A stretch of DNA of 62,005 nt from Akkermansia muciniphila (GCA_945888515.1 CAMDAD010000017.1:1-62005), one strand, 5' to 3'; shown: positions 1 to 9,154, counted from the first letter of the stretch. The notes: generated by a model not told the origin, from the letters alone. Translations and numbers: made by a program.

Positions 1-786
1 GATAACTCGGGGGCAGCCATCACCGCGGGCAACGTCAAGCTCAATGGATCAGAAATGAACTTGAATCAAGGAAGCGGGGACACCAATCTAGGGACGGTCA
101 TCGCCGATTCCGCTAGCCCTGTGAATGTGTTGAAGACCGGTGCCGGCACCACCAACCTCAACGGCGCGAACACATACACAGGCAGCACCACCGTTTCCGA
201 GGGTCGGCTGAACGTGAACGGTTCGACGTCAGCAGAGAGCACTGTGACAGTGGAGGTCGGCACCACCTTGGGCGGCGATGGTGTGATCCAAGGCAATGTG
301 ATACTGGATGGCATCCTGCGCGCGGGGCAGGGGGGGACGACGGATCGCACCCTCGAGATCCAGGGCACGCTGACGGTCAGTGCCGGTTCATCGCTGGTGT
401 TCAACATCAGCAACGAGTCCTCTTACGATCAACTGATCGTGGGCTCGGTGAATTTGACGAACACGAATCTCGTGATCCAGAGCTTGGGCAACGCAAGTTT
501 CAATAGCCTTACCTATGGCGATGGAGCGAATTTCCTGACAAACGGAGCCTCGTATTACAAGCTGATCGAGGGCACAACGACGGGCATGTTTGCGAACGTA
601 ACCGAAACGATGAGTGCGGGTGAGCTGGCCTACTACGGTCTAACAGGAACGCAATACACTGTGACATTGTTTGATCAGAAATTTTGGGTAGCAGAAGGAT
701 CGACGTATCTTGTGGCCATCCCAGAACCTTCACTTACCATGCTGGGCAGTCTGGGCGCGTTGTTGCTCTTGCGTCGTCGTCGCTGA
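1..786 (+). CDS. Autotransporter-associated strand-repeat protein with PEP-CTERM anchor (5' truncated)
   Basis: This is the 3' part of a secreted surface protein. The frame is open back to base 1, so the true start lies outside the window. Around residues 40-62 it has the pattern L-x-G-A-N-T-Y-T-G-S-T-T-V, typical of the passenger-associated strand repeat (PF12951-like). The C-terminus is a textbook PEP-CTERM sorting signal: IPEPS, a hydrophobic stretch and a final RRRR. In known systems an exosortase cleaves this signal at the inner membrane; no exosortase is in this window. The protein is rich in Gly, Thr, Asn and Ser, as expected for a beta-helical repeat. Its specific role cannot be told from the visible part. 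Confidence 0.85.
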   Translation, partial: DNSGAAITAGNVKLNGSEMNLNQGSGDTNLGTVIADSASPVNVLKTGAGTTNLNGANTYTGSTTVSEGRLNVNGSTSAESTVTVEVGTTLGGDGVIQGNVILDGILRAGQGGTTDRTLEIQGTLTVSAGSSLVFNISNESSYDQLIVGSVNLTNTNLVIQSLGNASFNSLTYGDGANFLTNGASYYKLIEGTTTGMFANVTETMSAGELAYYGLTGTQYTVTLFDQKFWVAEGSTYLVAIPEPSLTMLGSLGALLLLRRRR

Positions 787-860
787 GGCGCTTGAGTCTA
801 TGTGGCTCGTGTCCAGACTCGACGGGGCGTCGGTCTGAATACACGGAACTAATGCCAAAC

Positions 861-906
861 TAAAAACCCCGGGCTCCCGCTCCATGAGGAGAGGCTCCGG
901 TGGTTT
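861..906 (-). terminator. Probable terminator of the oxidoreductase gene, between convergent genes
   Basis: Read on the minus strand, an imperfect hairpin with internal bulges (arms beginning AACCACCGG and ending CCCGGGGTT, loop TCAT) is followed by TTTTT. It lies just beyond the stop codon of the minus-strand oxidoreductase and may also serve the convergent PEP-CTERM gene. Imperfect stem, so moderate confidence. Confidence 0.45.
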
Positions 907-933
907 CGGTTCAGCGGTGTGGCTGGTCTTGCT

Positions 934-2226
934 TCAGATGACCGCTTCTTTGCTTGGTTTGGGGCAAAGGTATAAGCCGTCGGCTTGCGCTTTCGGGCCG
1001 GGTTGAGCGTCCCAGGTCAGATCCTTCGGCATGGTGTCCACTTGCGAATTCAGCGCCATGTCCCAGGTGACTTCCTTACCGGTGTAGCACGCCATACGAC
1101 CCATGATGCCGGTGAGCGTGGCCTCGGCGGTGTAGTAGGCGTCATTGTGAGCGGTGTTTTCGCGGATGTATTGATAGAGCATGTCGTGCTCGGTTTGGTA
1201 AGGATTGTTGTCCGGGCCGCGAAAACGCCAGATGATTTTGCCGCTGCGGTCCTTAATCACTCCGGGTTCCGCCGTGCCTTTGGTGCCGACGATTGACTCG
1301 GAAACTTTTGACCAAACACCGTTCCACTGTCGGCACTGACTGTTCATGATGCTGCCGTCGGCATAATGGTATTCCACGAAAAAGTGGTCGAAAATTTCCC
1401 CCCAATCCTTACCGACGCGGCTGGTGCGACCGCCCATGCCCACGGCTTTCACGGGATGCGCGTCTTTGAACCAGTTACTGACATCGATATTGTGCACATG
1501 TTGCTCGACAATGTGATCGCCGCAGAGCCAGTTGAAGTAATACCAGTTCCGAACTTGGTATTGCATTTCGGTTTGTCCTTCGCTGCGGGGGCGTGTCCAC
1601 ACGCCGCCACTGACCCAATAGACTTGCGAGGAAGTGATGTCACCGATCATGCCCTCCTTGACCTTGGCTAAGGTTTCGAGATAGCTCTTTTGGTAGCGGC
1701 GTTGCAGGCCGCATACGACTTTGAGATTTTTTTTGTCGGCCATTTTTGCGGCCTCGATCACCTTGCGAATGCCGGGGCCATCGACCGCTACGGGTTTTTC
1801 CATGAACACGTGCTTACCCTGCTGCACGGCATATTCGAAGTGCTGCGGGCGGAATCCCGGAGTGGAGCAGAGTAGCACGACATCGGCGGCATCGATGGCG
1901 GCTTTGTAGGCATCCAGTCCGACAAAACGGCGCGCCTCTGGGACATCCACGCGATCGCCGAACTTGCTACTGAGTTCCTTGTGCGCGAATGCGAGGTTGT
2001 CGGCAAAAGCATCGGCCATCGCGACGAGGACGGTGCCAGCCACATTAAGTGATTGGGCAGCGGCGCCGGTGCCGCGTCCGCCGCAGCCGACGAGGGCGAC
2101 TTTGATGGGCTTGCTTTCATCGGCGGCAGATCCGATAGAAGGAAGGAGGGAGGCCGCGCTGAGCAGGGCACCAGTTTTGAGGAAATGACGACGATCTGCG
2201 GGTAGTTGTGGAGGCATGAGAAGCAT
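934..2226 (-). CDS. Tat-exported Gfo/Idh/MocA family oxidoreductase
   Basis: A 430-residue NAD(P)-dependent oxidoreductase of the Gfo/Idh/MocA family, which acts on sugars, inositols and related polyols. The N-terminus has a twin-arginine signal (DRRHFLKTGALLSAAS), so the folded protein is probably exported to the periplasm. Next comes a Rossmann dinucleotide fold with VALVGCGGRGTG near residue 45, then the family motif MEKPV near residue 142. The C-terminal half matches the alpha/beta substrate domain. Exported members of this family are very common in Verrucomicrobia and Planctomycetes, and their substrates are mostly unknown. It is monocistronic in this window and divergent from the RNA-binding protein gene. 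Confidence 0.85.
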   Translation of the reverse strand: MLLMPPQLPADRRHFLKTGALLSAASLLPSIGSAADESKPIKVALVGCGGRGTGAAAQSLNVAGTVLVAMADAFADNLAFAHKELSSKFGDRVDVPEARRFVGLDAYKAAIDAADVVLLCSTPGFRPQHFEYAVQQGKHVFMEKPVAVDGPGIRKVIEAAKMADKKNLKVVCGLQRRYQKSYLETLAKVKEGMIGDITSSQVYWVSGGVWTRPRSEGQTEMQYQVRNWYYFNWLCGDHIVEQHVHNIDVSNWFKDAHPVKAVGMGGRTSRVGKDWGEIFDHFFVEYHYADGSIMNSQCRQWNGVWSKVSESIVGTKGTAEPGVIKDRSGKIIWRFRGPDNNPYQTEHDMLYQYIRENTAHNDAYYTAEATLTGIMGRMACYTGKEVTWDMALNSQVDTMPKDLTWDAQPGPKAQADGLYLCPKPSKEAVI

Positions 2227-2505
2227 ACAATACTACAGAAGAATATTTTTCAACTCATTTTCTGATTCGGTCTAGCGTATGGATGGTTCTTCGCGGGGAG
2301 CGGGTCATTGTCGCGGTATGATGCGACAGATGAGGCGATTTTGCGGTTATTTGGCAGATTTTTCGTTTTTTTCTTGTGTGAACCGGAAAATCCTTCTAAG
2401 AGTATGTTGTCCCACGGCAGTTATGCAGTGGTTGCTGCTTGGGTCTATTCGCTGTTGGCCTGGGAAGTGTTAATCCAAACAGCGTTTTTTATTACAGTTA
2501 CTATT

Positions 2506-2934
2506 ATGGATATCTATGTGGGCAATCTGCCCTTCTCCGCTACTGAAGAAGAAATTACCGAGCTCTTCAGCCCTTACGGTACAGTGGAACGTGTTAAAAT
2601 CGTCACCGATCGTGAAACAGGCCGTCCTCGTGGCTTTGCGTTTGTTTCCATGGGCGAAGTGGCGGGAGCGAATGCAGCGATTGCCGCATTGAATGACCAA
2701 GACTACCAGGGTCGTGCCCTGCGTATCAATGCAGCGGAAGCGCGCGAACCCCGCACTGGCGGTGGTGGCGGCGGCGGTGGCTACAAAGGTGGCGGCGGTG
2801 GCGGTGGCTACAAAGGTGGCGGCGGCGGCGGTGGCTACAAAGGTGGCGGCGGCGGTGGTGGCTACAAAGGCGGCGGCGGTGATCGTCGTGGCGGTGGTGG
2901 CTACAAAGGCGGCGGTGGCGGCGACTGGGGTTGA
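2506..2934 (+). CDS. Single-RRM RNA-binding protein with glycine-rich YKGGGG tail
   Basis: A 142-residue RNA-binding protein of the bacterial/cyanobacterial Rbp type. Residues 1-80 form one RRM domain: RNP2 is IYVGNL at residues 3-8 and RNP1 is RGFAFVSM near residue 45. The rest is a disordered tail of YK followed by runs of seven glycines, ending in GDWG. I chose ATG 2506 because the RRM begins right there; an in-frame start at 2308 would add a non-conserved extension. Such proteins bind single-stranded RNA and are often cold-induced chaperones. A long upstream AT-containing leader (2290-2505) could carry regulation, but I see no defined element. A strong terminator follows at 2963. Confidence 0.9.
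   Translation: MDIYVGNLPFSATEEEITELFSPYGTVERVKIVTDRETGRPRGFAFVSMGEVAGANAAIAALNDQDYQGRALRINAAEAREPRTGGGGGGGGYKGGGGGGGYKGGGGGGGYKGGGGGGGYKGGGGDRRGGGGYKGGGGGDWG
2761..2926 (+). repeat. 27-nt tandem repeat coding for YKGGGGGGG
   Basis: TAC codons recur at 2782, 2809, 2836 and 2863, exactly 27 nt apart. Each unit encodes Tyr-Lys followed by seven Gly. Synonymous GGT/GGC differences between units show that the copies are not recent exact duplications. A GDRRGG interruption follows the fourth unit. Confidence 0.9.
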
Positions 2935-2962
2935 TCCTCACTCGATCATTCGCATTTTTTTT

Positions 2963-2992
2963 ACCACACTCCTTCGGGGGTGTGGTTTTTTT
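2963..2992 (+). terminator. Intrinsic terminator with TTCG tetraloop
   Basis: Stem ACCACACTCC, loop TTCG, and the complementary arm GGGGTGTGGT (one G-T pair) run directly into six Ts. It lies 28 nt after the stop of the RRM protein gene. This is the clearest Rho-independent terminator in the window. Confidence 0.92.
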
Positions 2993-3167
2993 GTGACCTT
3001 GAATCAGCGGCGAAGATGCTCGCAAAAGAATTTTTGGTTTTTGAGTAAAATGCCAGTTCTTGGCATGACTTTTGCAGAGAAATATACGCTCTGAGGTTTC
3101 TGAAGAAAATGTCACACGATGATCCGTGATTCGCGATATTTTGATTTTCATCTTCCGTATTTCTGTT

Positions 3168-3189
3168 AGATTACATTTCGATGTAATCT
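3168..3189. promoter_or_regulatory. Perfect 9-bp inverted repeat ahead of the 3212 gene
   Basis: AGATTACAT, TTCG, ATGTAATCT: two perfect 9-nt arms around a 4-nt centre, ending 22 nt before the ATG at 3212. It may be a dimeric repressor operator or a TTCG-capped hairpin in the leader. No regulator gene is adjacent, so the role is open. Confidence 0.45.
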
Positions 3190-3211
3190 GATCGATGAGA
3201 CAGCGTTACCT

Positions 3212-4015
3212 ATGAAAACATTCCCCACTCATAAAACACAAACCGGGTTGCGGCCGTTGCCGAGCGAACGAGTATCGCTCTTGCTGGCCTGTTGTTTCCT
3301 TCCATCATTTTCGCTAGCGGACTCTTTTGTTCCGACAAGCGAAAGGGCGGCAGGAAATTCGCATTGGGTATTGCCAAGCAGTGATCGGCAGGCCACTGAG
3401 GTGCTGCAGGCCAGTGCTGATTTACGGATGCACCATGCTCTCAACCTCACGAACAAAGTCACTCCTGCAGCGGGGTCGTCTGGCCATGGCCAGATCTCTA
3501 CCTGCGCTGTATCACTCGAGCTCTTTCCTTACGGAGGGAGCTTATCTAACGATGTTGATCTCTTGAGCGCGCCGGAAGCCGACTCCGTAGGCCATGCGAA
3601 ACGAACGATCGAGTATGCCATCGATCTCGTTTCGAACACAGAGACTGTTACGATCCGTTCCCGTGTTTTTTGGGATGTTGATCTGAGTGGACAGAGAGAC
3701 CGATCTCTCGCCATCCGTGGCTCGGTGACTACGATTCGGCTCTACGAGGTCGCTGAACCAGCAACGGATCGAGATGAATTCACCGTGGGCGCCGTGAACT
3801 TGAACCACAATACATGGGAAATGATCTTGATGGACGAGTATGTCACCGACACGACCGATGCATCGCAAGGCAGCGAGTGGTCGGCTAACTCATCTTACGC
3901 TATGACGTCCTCGGCCTATCAGATCATCAGCGGCGCTCTTTCAGATGCATGCGACGGCTTTCACACCATGGACGCGTTTGGTCTTCCACTGCTGGGCCTT
4001 GCGGCTCCGCAGTGA
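3212..4015 (+). CDS. Secreted hypothetical protein
   Basis: A 267-residue protein I do not recognise. The N-terminus is basic and then hydrophobic (LLLACCFLPSFSLADS around residues 23-38), consistent with a Sec signal peptide cleaved after a LAD-type site, so it is probably periplasmic or released. The mature part is rich in Ser, Thr and Asp with alternating polar and hydrophobic stretches (for example residues 130-185), suggesting beta structure. No repeat, catalytic motif or PEP-CTERM signal is visible. It is transcribed alone; a 9-bp inverted repeat stands just upstream, and about 215 bases without a gene follow, containing only a weak hairpin before TTTTTT near 4060. Confidence 0.6.
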   Translation: MKTFPTHKTQTGLRPLPSERVSLLLACCFLPSFSLADSFVPTSERAAGNSHWVLPSSDRQATEVLQASADLRMHHALNLTNKVTPAAGSSGHGQISTCAVSLELFPYGGSLSNDVDLLSAPEADSVGHAKRTIEYAIDLVSNTETVTIRSRVFWDVDLSGQRDRSLAIRGSVTTIRLYEVAEPATDRDEFTVGAVNLNHNTWEMILMDEYVTDTTDASQGSEWSANSSYAMTSSAYQIISGALSDACDGFHTMDAFGLPLLGLAAPQ

Positions 4016-4230
4016 ATCCGCCTGATGACTGACATCGGTTGCAGCGCGCCATGAGCTGTGTTTTTTGGATAGGATATAAATGGCTCATCAGAGCATCGAT
4101 TTCCTTGCAATCTCATTCCTATCAAATGATGGTAAAAAAACGATTGCGACTCATCATACGATGTATGTGAAATTCATACGAGCTCTACTATATCGCTCTC
4201 TGTTGCGCTGAGCAGTAGAGGGGTGCCGTG

Positions 4231-6060
4231 CTACTGGGCAGGAAGTGCTTTTTCCAACTCCTTGAGCGATCCAAAGCGCTGCTTGCCCGGAAGTTTCCAG
4301 AGGTGCTTCGCTTGATCGAGGTGCTTGGAGTAGATGTCGCGTGGCAGGCAGGAGTGCACACGGCAGAGCGCGGCGCTTCGGCCGACGCAGACACCCATCA
4401 TACCGATCGTGTTCATCACGCGGATGGTGCCCAAAGCATCGCGATCCACGCTGATGTTGCGACCGGCCATGAATAGATTCGGCACGTTGCGCGAGTAGAA
4501 GCAGCGGTAGGGAATCGGGTAGCCGATGCGTTTGTCGATGGCGTGGCGGTGGATGGCTTTCGAAATGTAGGGATGTTCCGGATTGCCTTGGATGTATTTT
4601 TTCTCGGGAATATGGAGATCGATGGACCATGTGGTCAGGACACAGCCATCGGGGAAAATGGTTTTGTCCTTTTCGATATTTTTTCCGTCAAGGATGACAT
4701 CGCCGAGCAATTGTTGCGTTTCCCTGGTGCCGCCGACATAAGCGAGCCACGACATTTCGGCATTCGCGTGTTGTTGTGGATCGCGCGCGCTGTGGGCACC
4801 GTAGTTTTTCATGGCACTGAAGGCGCTGTAGGCGGAGATGAGGTTCCAATCGCGTGTGATTTCCAGTTCTTCGATGGGGTGACGGTCATATCCGCTCTCC
4901 CAGAACCATTCTGCATGGCCGCGGCGGGGATGGGGAAAATCTTTTTCTGTGAGAGAAAGCATCCATTTTTGAGGAGGAAAAGCGACGGGTTTTTCGCGGT
5001 TTTCCCACATCCACATGTTGCTCATGCCCATGCGACCCTTATCCTCCATGGTGGAATCTGCCTTGGACCACTGGCCGATGAATCCGTGCCCGGTGCAATC
5101 CGCAAACAGGACGCCGGAGATTTTTTTGTTCTTTCCTTTTTCCACCTCAAGCACATTGACCGCGCTGATGGCGCCATTTTTCATATCGAGTCCGTAGGCG
5201 TGGTGCCCGAGAAACAAGGTGATGTTCTTCTCTGCGCGGACGATGGTCTCTTTTTTCTCGTCTTCAAATTGTTCGGCAGGCGCGGGCGAGGCCTTGGCGT
5301 CATCTTGGAACTCGTTGACGATATCGGAGAGGGCATACTCGCTGGGTGGCGTATCGCCCTTGGCCCAGACGCGAACTTCTGACGAGCCATTGCCGCCTAG
5401 CACCATGCGGTTTTGAATCAATGCCACCTTCGCCCCGAGCCGAGCCGCAGAAATGGCAGCTCCCATGCCGCCGTAGCCACCACCCACCACTACGAGGTCA
5501 TACGTTCCTGCATCTTCGATGGGAGCAGGCGCACCTAACATTTTCCAAGAAGAACGATCTTGTAACAGGCATTTTTCGGGTGGGATGAAAGCATCTTCAT
5601 TGCTGAAAAGAATGGCGTCCACACGACCATCGAAACCAGTCAAGTCCGTGAGTTTCAGCTCTGCTGGGCCTTTTTTCAAATCTACCTTGCCGGCCCTCAC
5701 CCAGGACCAAGCTGTGTTTCCTTGGCCTAAGACAGTGCCGAGATCCTTGCCGTCGACCGAAACCGAAAAAGTGCCCGCGCTATCGTTGCGCTCGAGGCGC
5801 TTGGTCCAGTCGATCGTGCGGACCCAGACCTGATAGTTCCCATCGCTGGGCACGCTGACGGACGTGGTGGCATCGGCCACTGGCTTGCCCATGCCGTGTG
5901 CGATCAAATAAGGTGAGCCCATCGTTTCGATGAACTGCGTGTCTACCATCCAGCCGCCTTTTTGGGAAAATTGTTCTGCTTCCACCAAAAACGAGTCAGC
6001 GTGGGCGATGGAAAATACGGCACATGCCAGAGAGGAAAAAAGAATGGGCTTCATGATCAT
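4231..6060 (-). CDS. Secreted FAD-dependent oxidoreductase (FAD_oxidored family) with N-terminal accessory domain
   Basis: A 609-residue exported flavoprotein. Residues 1-21 are a Sec signal peptide ending in AHA. Residues 22-165 form a beta-rich domain starting FLVEAEQF, like carbohydrate-binding or accessory domains in related PVC proteins. The FAD-binding Rossmann motif VVVGGGYGGMGAAISAARLG begins near residue 191, and the downstream sequence (GGNGSSEVRVW, ADCTGHGFIG, FMAGRNISVDRDALG) fits the PF12831 family. Substrates of this family are largely unknown; complex polysaccharide breakdown is a common suggestion. The start may be Met1 or Met3. A second, shorter member lies at 11100-12362. 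Confidence 0.8.
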   Translation of the reverse strand: MIMKPILFSSLACAVFSIAHADSFLVEAEQFSQKGGWMVDTQFIETMGSPYLIAHGMGKPVADATTSVSVPSDGNYQVWVRTIDWTKRLERNDSAGTFSVSVDGKDLGTVLGQGNTAWSWVRAGKVDLKKGPAELKLTDLTGFDGRVDAILFSNEDAFIPPEKCLLQDRSSWKMLGAPAPIEDAGTYDLVVVGGGYGGMGAAISAARLGAKVALIQNRMVLGGNGSSEVRVWAKGDTPPSEYALSDIVNEFQDDAKASPAPAEQFEDEKKETIVRAEKNITLFLGHHAYGLDMKNGAISAVNVLEVEKGKNKKISGVLFADCTGHGFIGQWSKADSTMEDKGRMGMSNMWMWENREKPVAFPPQKWMLSLTEKDFPHPRRGHAEWFWESGYDRHPIEELEITRDWNLISAYSAFSAMKNYGAHSARDPQQHANAEMSWLAYVGGTRETQQLLGDVILDGKNIEKDKTIFPDGCVLTTWSIDLHIPEKKYIQGNPEHPYISKAIHRHAIDKRIGYPIPYRCFYSRNVPNLFMAGRNISVDRDALGTIRVMNTIGMMGVCVGRSAALCRVHSCLPRDIYSKHLDQAKHLWKLPGKQRFGSLKELEKALPAQ

Positions 6061-6151
6061 TCACTAACGACCAAAGCCTTGTAGATCTTACGGTAAAAGA
6101 CGTCATGATTGGCAAAAAGAGCCGATGACGATCGCCGAGCAGGCTCAGCCT

Positions 6152-6763
6152 TTACGCCAAACACAGGGCGATCTGCTCGCCAGGGCCGTGCACGCCTTCG
6201 ATCAGGATGCCTTCCACGTCCGCCGTTTTCGAGGGCCCCGTCGCCCAGATGATGTTGGGAGCGTCTCCCAACGCGACAATCGCTTCAGGTATGGTCCGGT
6301 GAATCGATGTTTCGATCAAAACCGCAATGTGTGTCCATGGCGACAGAGCGGCGAGGCGATCCGAGGTGTGATCGTCATCGAGAATCAGAGAGCCGGACTC
6401 AGCGATCGCCCCTGTGGCACGAGTGATGCCGAACTGATAGCGGTCGTATTGGTCGCGATCGTATACCGTTTCCACCGTCAATCCCGCTTCGGTTAATCCC
6501 TTGCCCACCGCATCCCAGAGAACTGGATCGCAGTAGCCGCAGATCTGTTCTGTGCTTTGCAGAAAAGTTACGAGTTCAGCCAAGGAGCGCATGGTTTTGC
6601 CATTAACGGCACGAAAATTCCGCGAAAAAATTTCCCACAAGTCCGTTCCCTCTAGGCGCCGTGCCGAGTGAAGATCACTGACATCATACGAGGGGTATTC
6701 CGCTTTATCGGCTATCCCTTGGGTTGCTTGTTTCACTTTGGCCAAAATGGTCTCGCGCGACAT
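6152..6763 (-). CDS. LUD-domain protein, LutC/YkgG-like
   Basis: A 203-residue protein of the LUD family, to which LutC of the lactate-utilisation complex belongs. The C-terminus carries the typical TGPSKTADVEGILIEGVHGP segment and GSLILDDD in the middle. LutC usually works with the iron-sulphur proteins LutA and LutB, but neither is present here, so this is an orphan copy. I start at the ATG at 6763 (MSRETILAKV), which fits the family N-terminus; an upstream in-frame ATG at 6808 would add 15 residues. The role in lactate or L-amino-acid-derived electron transfer is inferred from family membership only. Confidence 0.8.
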   Translation of the reverse strand: MSRETILAKVKQATQGIADKAEYPSYDVSDLHSARRLEGTDLWEIFSRNFRAVNGKTMRSLAELVTFLQSTEQICGYCDPVLWDAVGKGLTEAGLTVETVYDRDQYDRYQFGITRATGAIAESGSLILDDDHTSDRLAALSPWTHIAVLIETSIHRTIPEAIVALGDAPNIIWATGPSKTADVEGILIEGVHGPGEQIALCLA

Positions 6764-6861
6764 GGTTGGTATGTAGCACAGCGAGGGACCGATGACAAGA
6801 GCGCGCATCTCGATATGTCAGAATGCGACCACAGGGATCGCTCACTGGGAGATCGTCTCGC

Positions 6862-8310
6862 CTATGCCAAGATGGGCTTCACGATGTGTCCGGCGATGTC
6901 GGTCAGGCGGAAATAGCGACCTTGGAATTTATAGACGAGCTTTTCGTGATCCACTCCCATCAGGTGCAGCATAGTGGCGTGAAGATCGTGCACATGCACC
7001 GCTCCATCGAGGATGTTGTAGCCATACTCATCGGTGAGGCCATGGGAGATGCCTCCCTTGATGCCAGCTCCGGCGAGCCAAATGCTAAAGCAGCGCGGGT
7101 GGTGATCCCTACCGTAGTGATTTCCACTCATTTTCCCTTGGCAATATGCGGTTCGACCGAACTCACCACCCCATACGACTAGTGTGTCATCGAGAAGCCC
7201 GCGACGTTTCAGATCCATCACCAATGCGGCAGAGGCCTGGTCCGTTTGTTTGCATTGTCGCGAAATGCCCCCCACCACATCGCCATGCTGATCCCATCCT
7301 TGATGAAACAACTGCACAAAACGGACATCGCGCTCAATCAGACGACGAGCTAACAAACAATTCGCGGCATAGGTTCCAGGCGTTTTCGAGTCAGGTCCGT
7401 ATAGAGCGAACGTTTCCTCACTCTCATCGGAAAGATCGGTGGCATCCGGCACGCTGGTCTGCATGCGAAACGCCATCTCTGCCTGAGCGATGCGTGCATT
7501 GATTTCCGGATCCAGCTCCTGCGCGGCTTGGTCCATGTTGAGTTTGCCCAAGGCATCGAGCATGCTGCGGCGCACATGCGGCGAGACACCCTCTGGGTTG
7601 GTTAGATAAAGCACCGGCTCTTTGCCAGAACGGAACTGCACTCCCTGATGCTCGCTGGGTAGAAAGCCCGATCCCCACAAACGGGTGTAGAGCGGCTGAT
7701 CGCGACTGGCATTTTTCGATACCAGCACGATGAAGCCTGGGAGATTCTGATTTAAGCTACCGAGACCATACGAAGCCCAGGCTCCCATCGACGGGCGTCC
7801 TGGAATTTGACTGCCAGAGCAGAAAAAGGTGATCGCTGGATCGTGATTGATCGCTTCCGTATGCATGCTGCGGATCACGCAAATCTCATCGGCGATCTTT
7901 TGAGTGTGCGGCAGAATGTCGCTGATAGAGGTGCCGCATTTTCCGCTTCGCGTAAACTTTGCAAACGAGCCGGCCATGGGTAGGAGGCTCTGATTGCCGC
8001 TCATAGTGGAGAGGCGTTGATTGCCGATGACCGACTTCGGCAACGCCTTGCCATGCCCCTCTCGCAGCACGGTTTTGTCATCGAAGGTCTCTAGGTGTGA
8101 TGGCCCGCCCGCCTGAAACAGATAGATCACTCGCTTCACCTTCGCGAAATGATGCGGCGCGCCGAGAATGCCAGCGGTGGATGCGGAGGCTTGTCCCGTT
8201 CCAAACAGTTGAGCCATCGCCATCGCTCCCAGCCCCAGTCCTGTGCTGCCAAGGAAATGTCGCCGCGTCTGCAGCATCAGTTGATCATAGGTGGGGAGTG
8301 GTTGTTTCAT
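6862..8310 (-). CDS. DUF1501 family Tat-exported protein
   Basis: A 482-residue DUF1501 protein, related in fold to sulfatases and phosphatases but of unknown activity. A twin-arginine signal (TRRHFLGSTGLGLGAMAMA) spans about residues 15-35. Family hallmarks follow: FQAGGPSHLETFDDK near residue 66, VIRSMHTEAINHDPA near residue 145, and GEFGRTAYCQG and GNHYGRDHHPRCFS near residues 385-410, whose His and Asp residues resemble metal ligands. In PVC bacteria DUF1501 genes usually sit directly beside a DUF1549/DUF1553 partner; here the only such partner is about 6 kb away (14527-17760), with unrelated genes between. Confidence 0.88.
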   Translation of the reverse strand: MKQPLPTYDQLMLQTRRHFLGSTGLGLGAMAMAQLFGTGQASASTAGILGAPHHFAKVKRVIYLFQAGGPSHLETFDDKTVLREGHGKALPKSVIGNQRLSTMSGNQSLLPMAGSFAKFTRSGKCGTSISDILPHTQKIADEICVIRSMHTEAINHDPAITFFCSGSQIPGRPSMGAWASYGLGSLNQNLPGFIVLVSKNASRDQPLYTRLWGSGFLPSEHQGVQFRSGKEPVLYLTNPEGVSPHVRRSMLDALGKLNMDQAAQELDPEINARIAQAEMAFRMQTSVPDATDLSDESEETFALYGPDSKTPGTYAANCLLARRLIERDVRFVQLFHQGWDQHGDVVGGISRQCKQTDQASAALVMDLKRRGLLDDTLVVWGGEFGRTAYCQGKMSGNHYGRDHHPRCFSIWLAGAGIKGGISHGLTDEYGYNILDGAVHVHDLHATMLHLMGVDHEKLVYKFQGRYFRLTDIAGHIVKPILA

Positions 8311-8578
8311 AAGGGAAGAGAGTGTTGCCGCATGATTCTCTGGGGGCAGTCTATCATGGTTCCTCGCAAATGCATCGTAAGCAGGGAAAATACGGTGTCA
8401 TCAGGCTCGGCATTTCATCAAAAATGATCATGCTACGAATGCACGATTCGCATTTTTCATGGTGGAGATGTTTGTGCGAGAAGACAAAACATGCTTGATG
8501 AAAGAACTTTCAGATGTTACTAATCGTTTTCGTTAGCCAGAGCGCCACATTCACCAATGTTGCAATCGTCACCATCCG

Positions 8579-9154
8579 ATGAATATGAAATCACTCGTGT
8601 TACCCACCATTTTGTTCGTCGCCGCGCTGTTGCTGCCTTCGTGCAGTTATCACTATGACAGGGTGACATTCGATCGAGTCGGCAGAATGCCAGCTGGTAA
8701 AAAAACGATTCCGTACATCGCGATTGATACCAACGATACTCTGGGATCATGGGGAGGCGAAGTGAAGAGTATCAAGCCTTACAACGTGTTGGCACTCTAC
8801 GTTGATTACACCTTCCGTATCGCTTCTGCCGAGTTCACGAAGGTAACAGTGACCTATGCTGATGGCTCGGTGGACCCCGGAATCGCAGCGCTCAAGCTGC
8901 CCATGCGCGTTGGCCTCAGTGTCTATGAAGTGCGCAAGCCCACATCCAGCGGCACTGAGGTGGTTGCGGATTCACGAAGATTGGAAGCCCTTTTCCCCGG
9001 TGTCATCACGCGCGACGAACCCTTTTCTTTGTTGATTGAGGGGAAATTCATCAAAGACAATGGCGCGGTGATTCCCTTCAAGATCAAAGAAAAATACCAT
9101 ATTTCACGGGATAAAAGAAAAGAAGGCTGGGTAGAATACCTGAACCACTGCTAA
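8579..9154 (+). CDS. Lipoprotein of unknown function, tandem paralogue 1
   Basis: A 191-residue predicted lipoprotein. A hydrophobic signal ends in the lipobox LLPSC at residues 18-22. The mature protein shares long identical stretches with the next gene: FTKVTVTYADGSVDPG, AALKLPMRV, and VIPFKIKEKYHISRDKR near the C-terminus. It ends in Cys, as does its paralogue. Two copies of exactly equal length separated by 45 nt point to a tandem duplication followed by divergence. I do not recognise the family. The C-terminal half (residues 85-185) looks beta-rich. The 268 bases before it hold no gene, only a short palindrome (TGAAAG, AA, CTTTCA) at 8499-8512. Confidence 0.7.
   Translation: MNMKSLVLPTILFVAALLLPSCSYHYDRVTFDRVGRMPAGKKTIPYIAIDTNDTLGSWGGEVKSIKPYNVLALYVDYTFRIASAEFTKVTVTYADGSVDPGIAALKLPMRVGLSVYEVRKPTSSGTEVVADSRRLEALFPGVITRDEPFSLLIEGKFIKDNGAVIPFKIKEKYHISRDKRKEGWVEYLNHC

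Noticed and set aside
2726-3151. 141-codon minus-strand ORF with many HRR repeats
   Set aside because: It is the antisense shadow of the glycine-rich RRM gene tail and its terminator.
4543-5382. 279-codon plus-strand ORF
   Set aside because: Antisense to the FAD oxidoreductase gene, which has a clear signal peptide and FAD motif; no family signature in the ORF.
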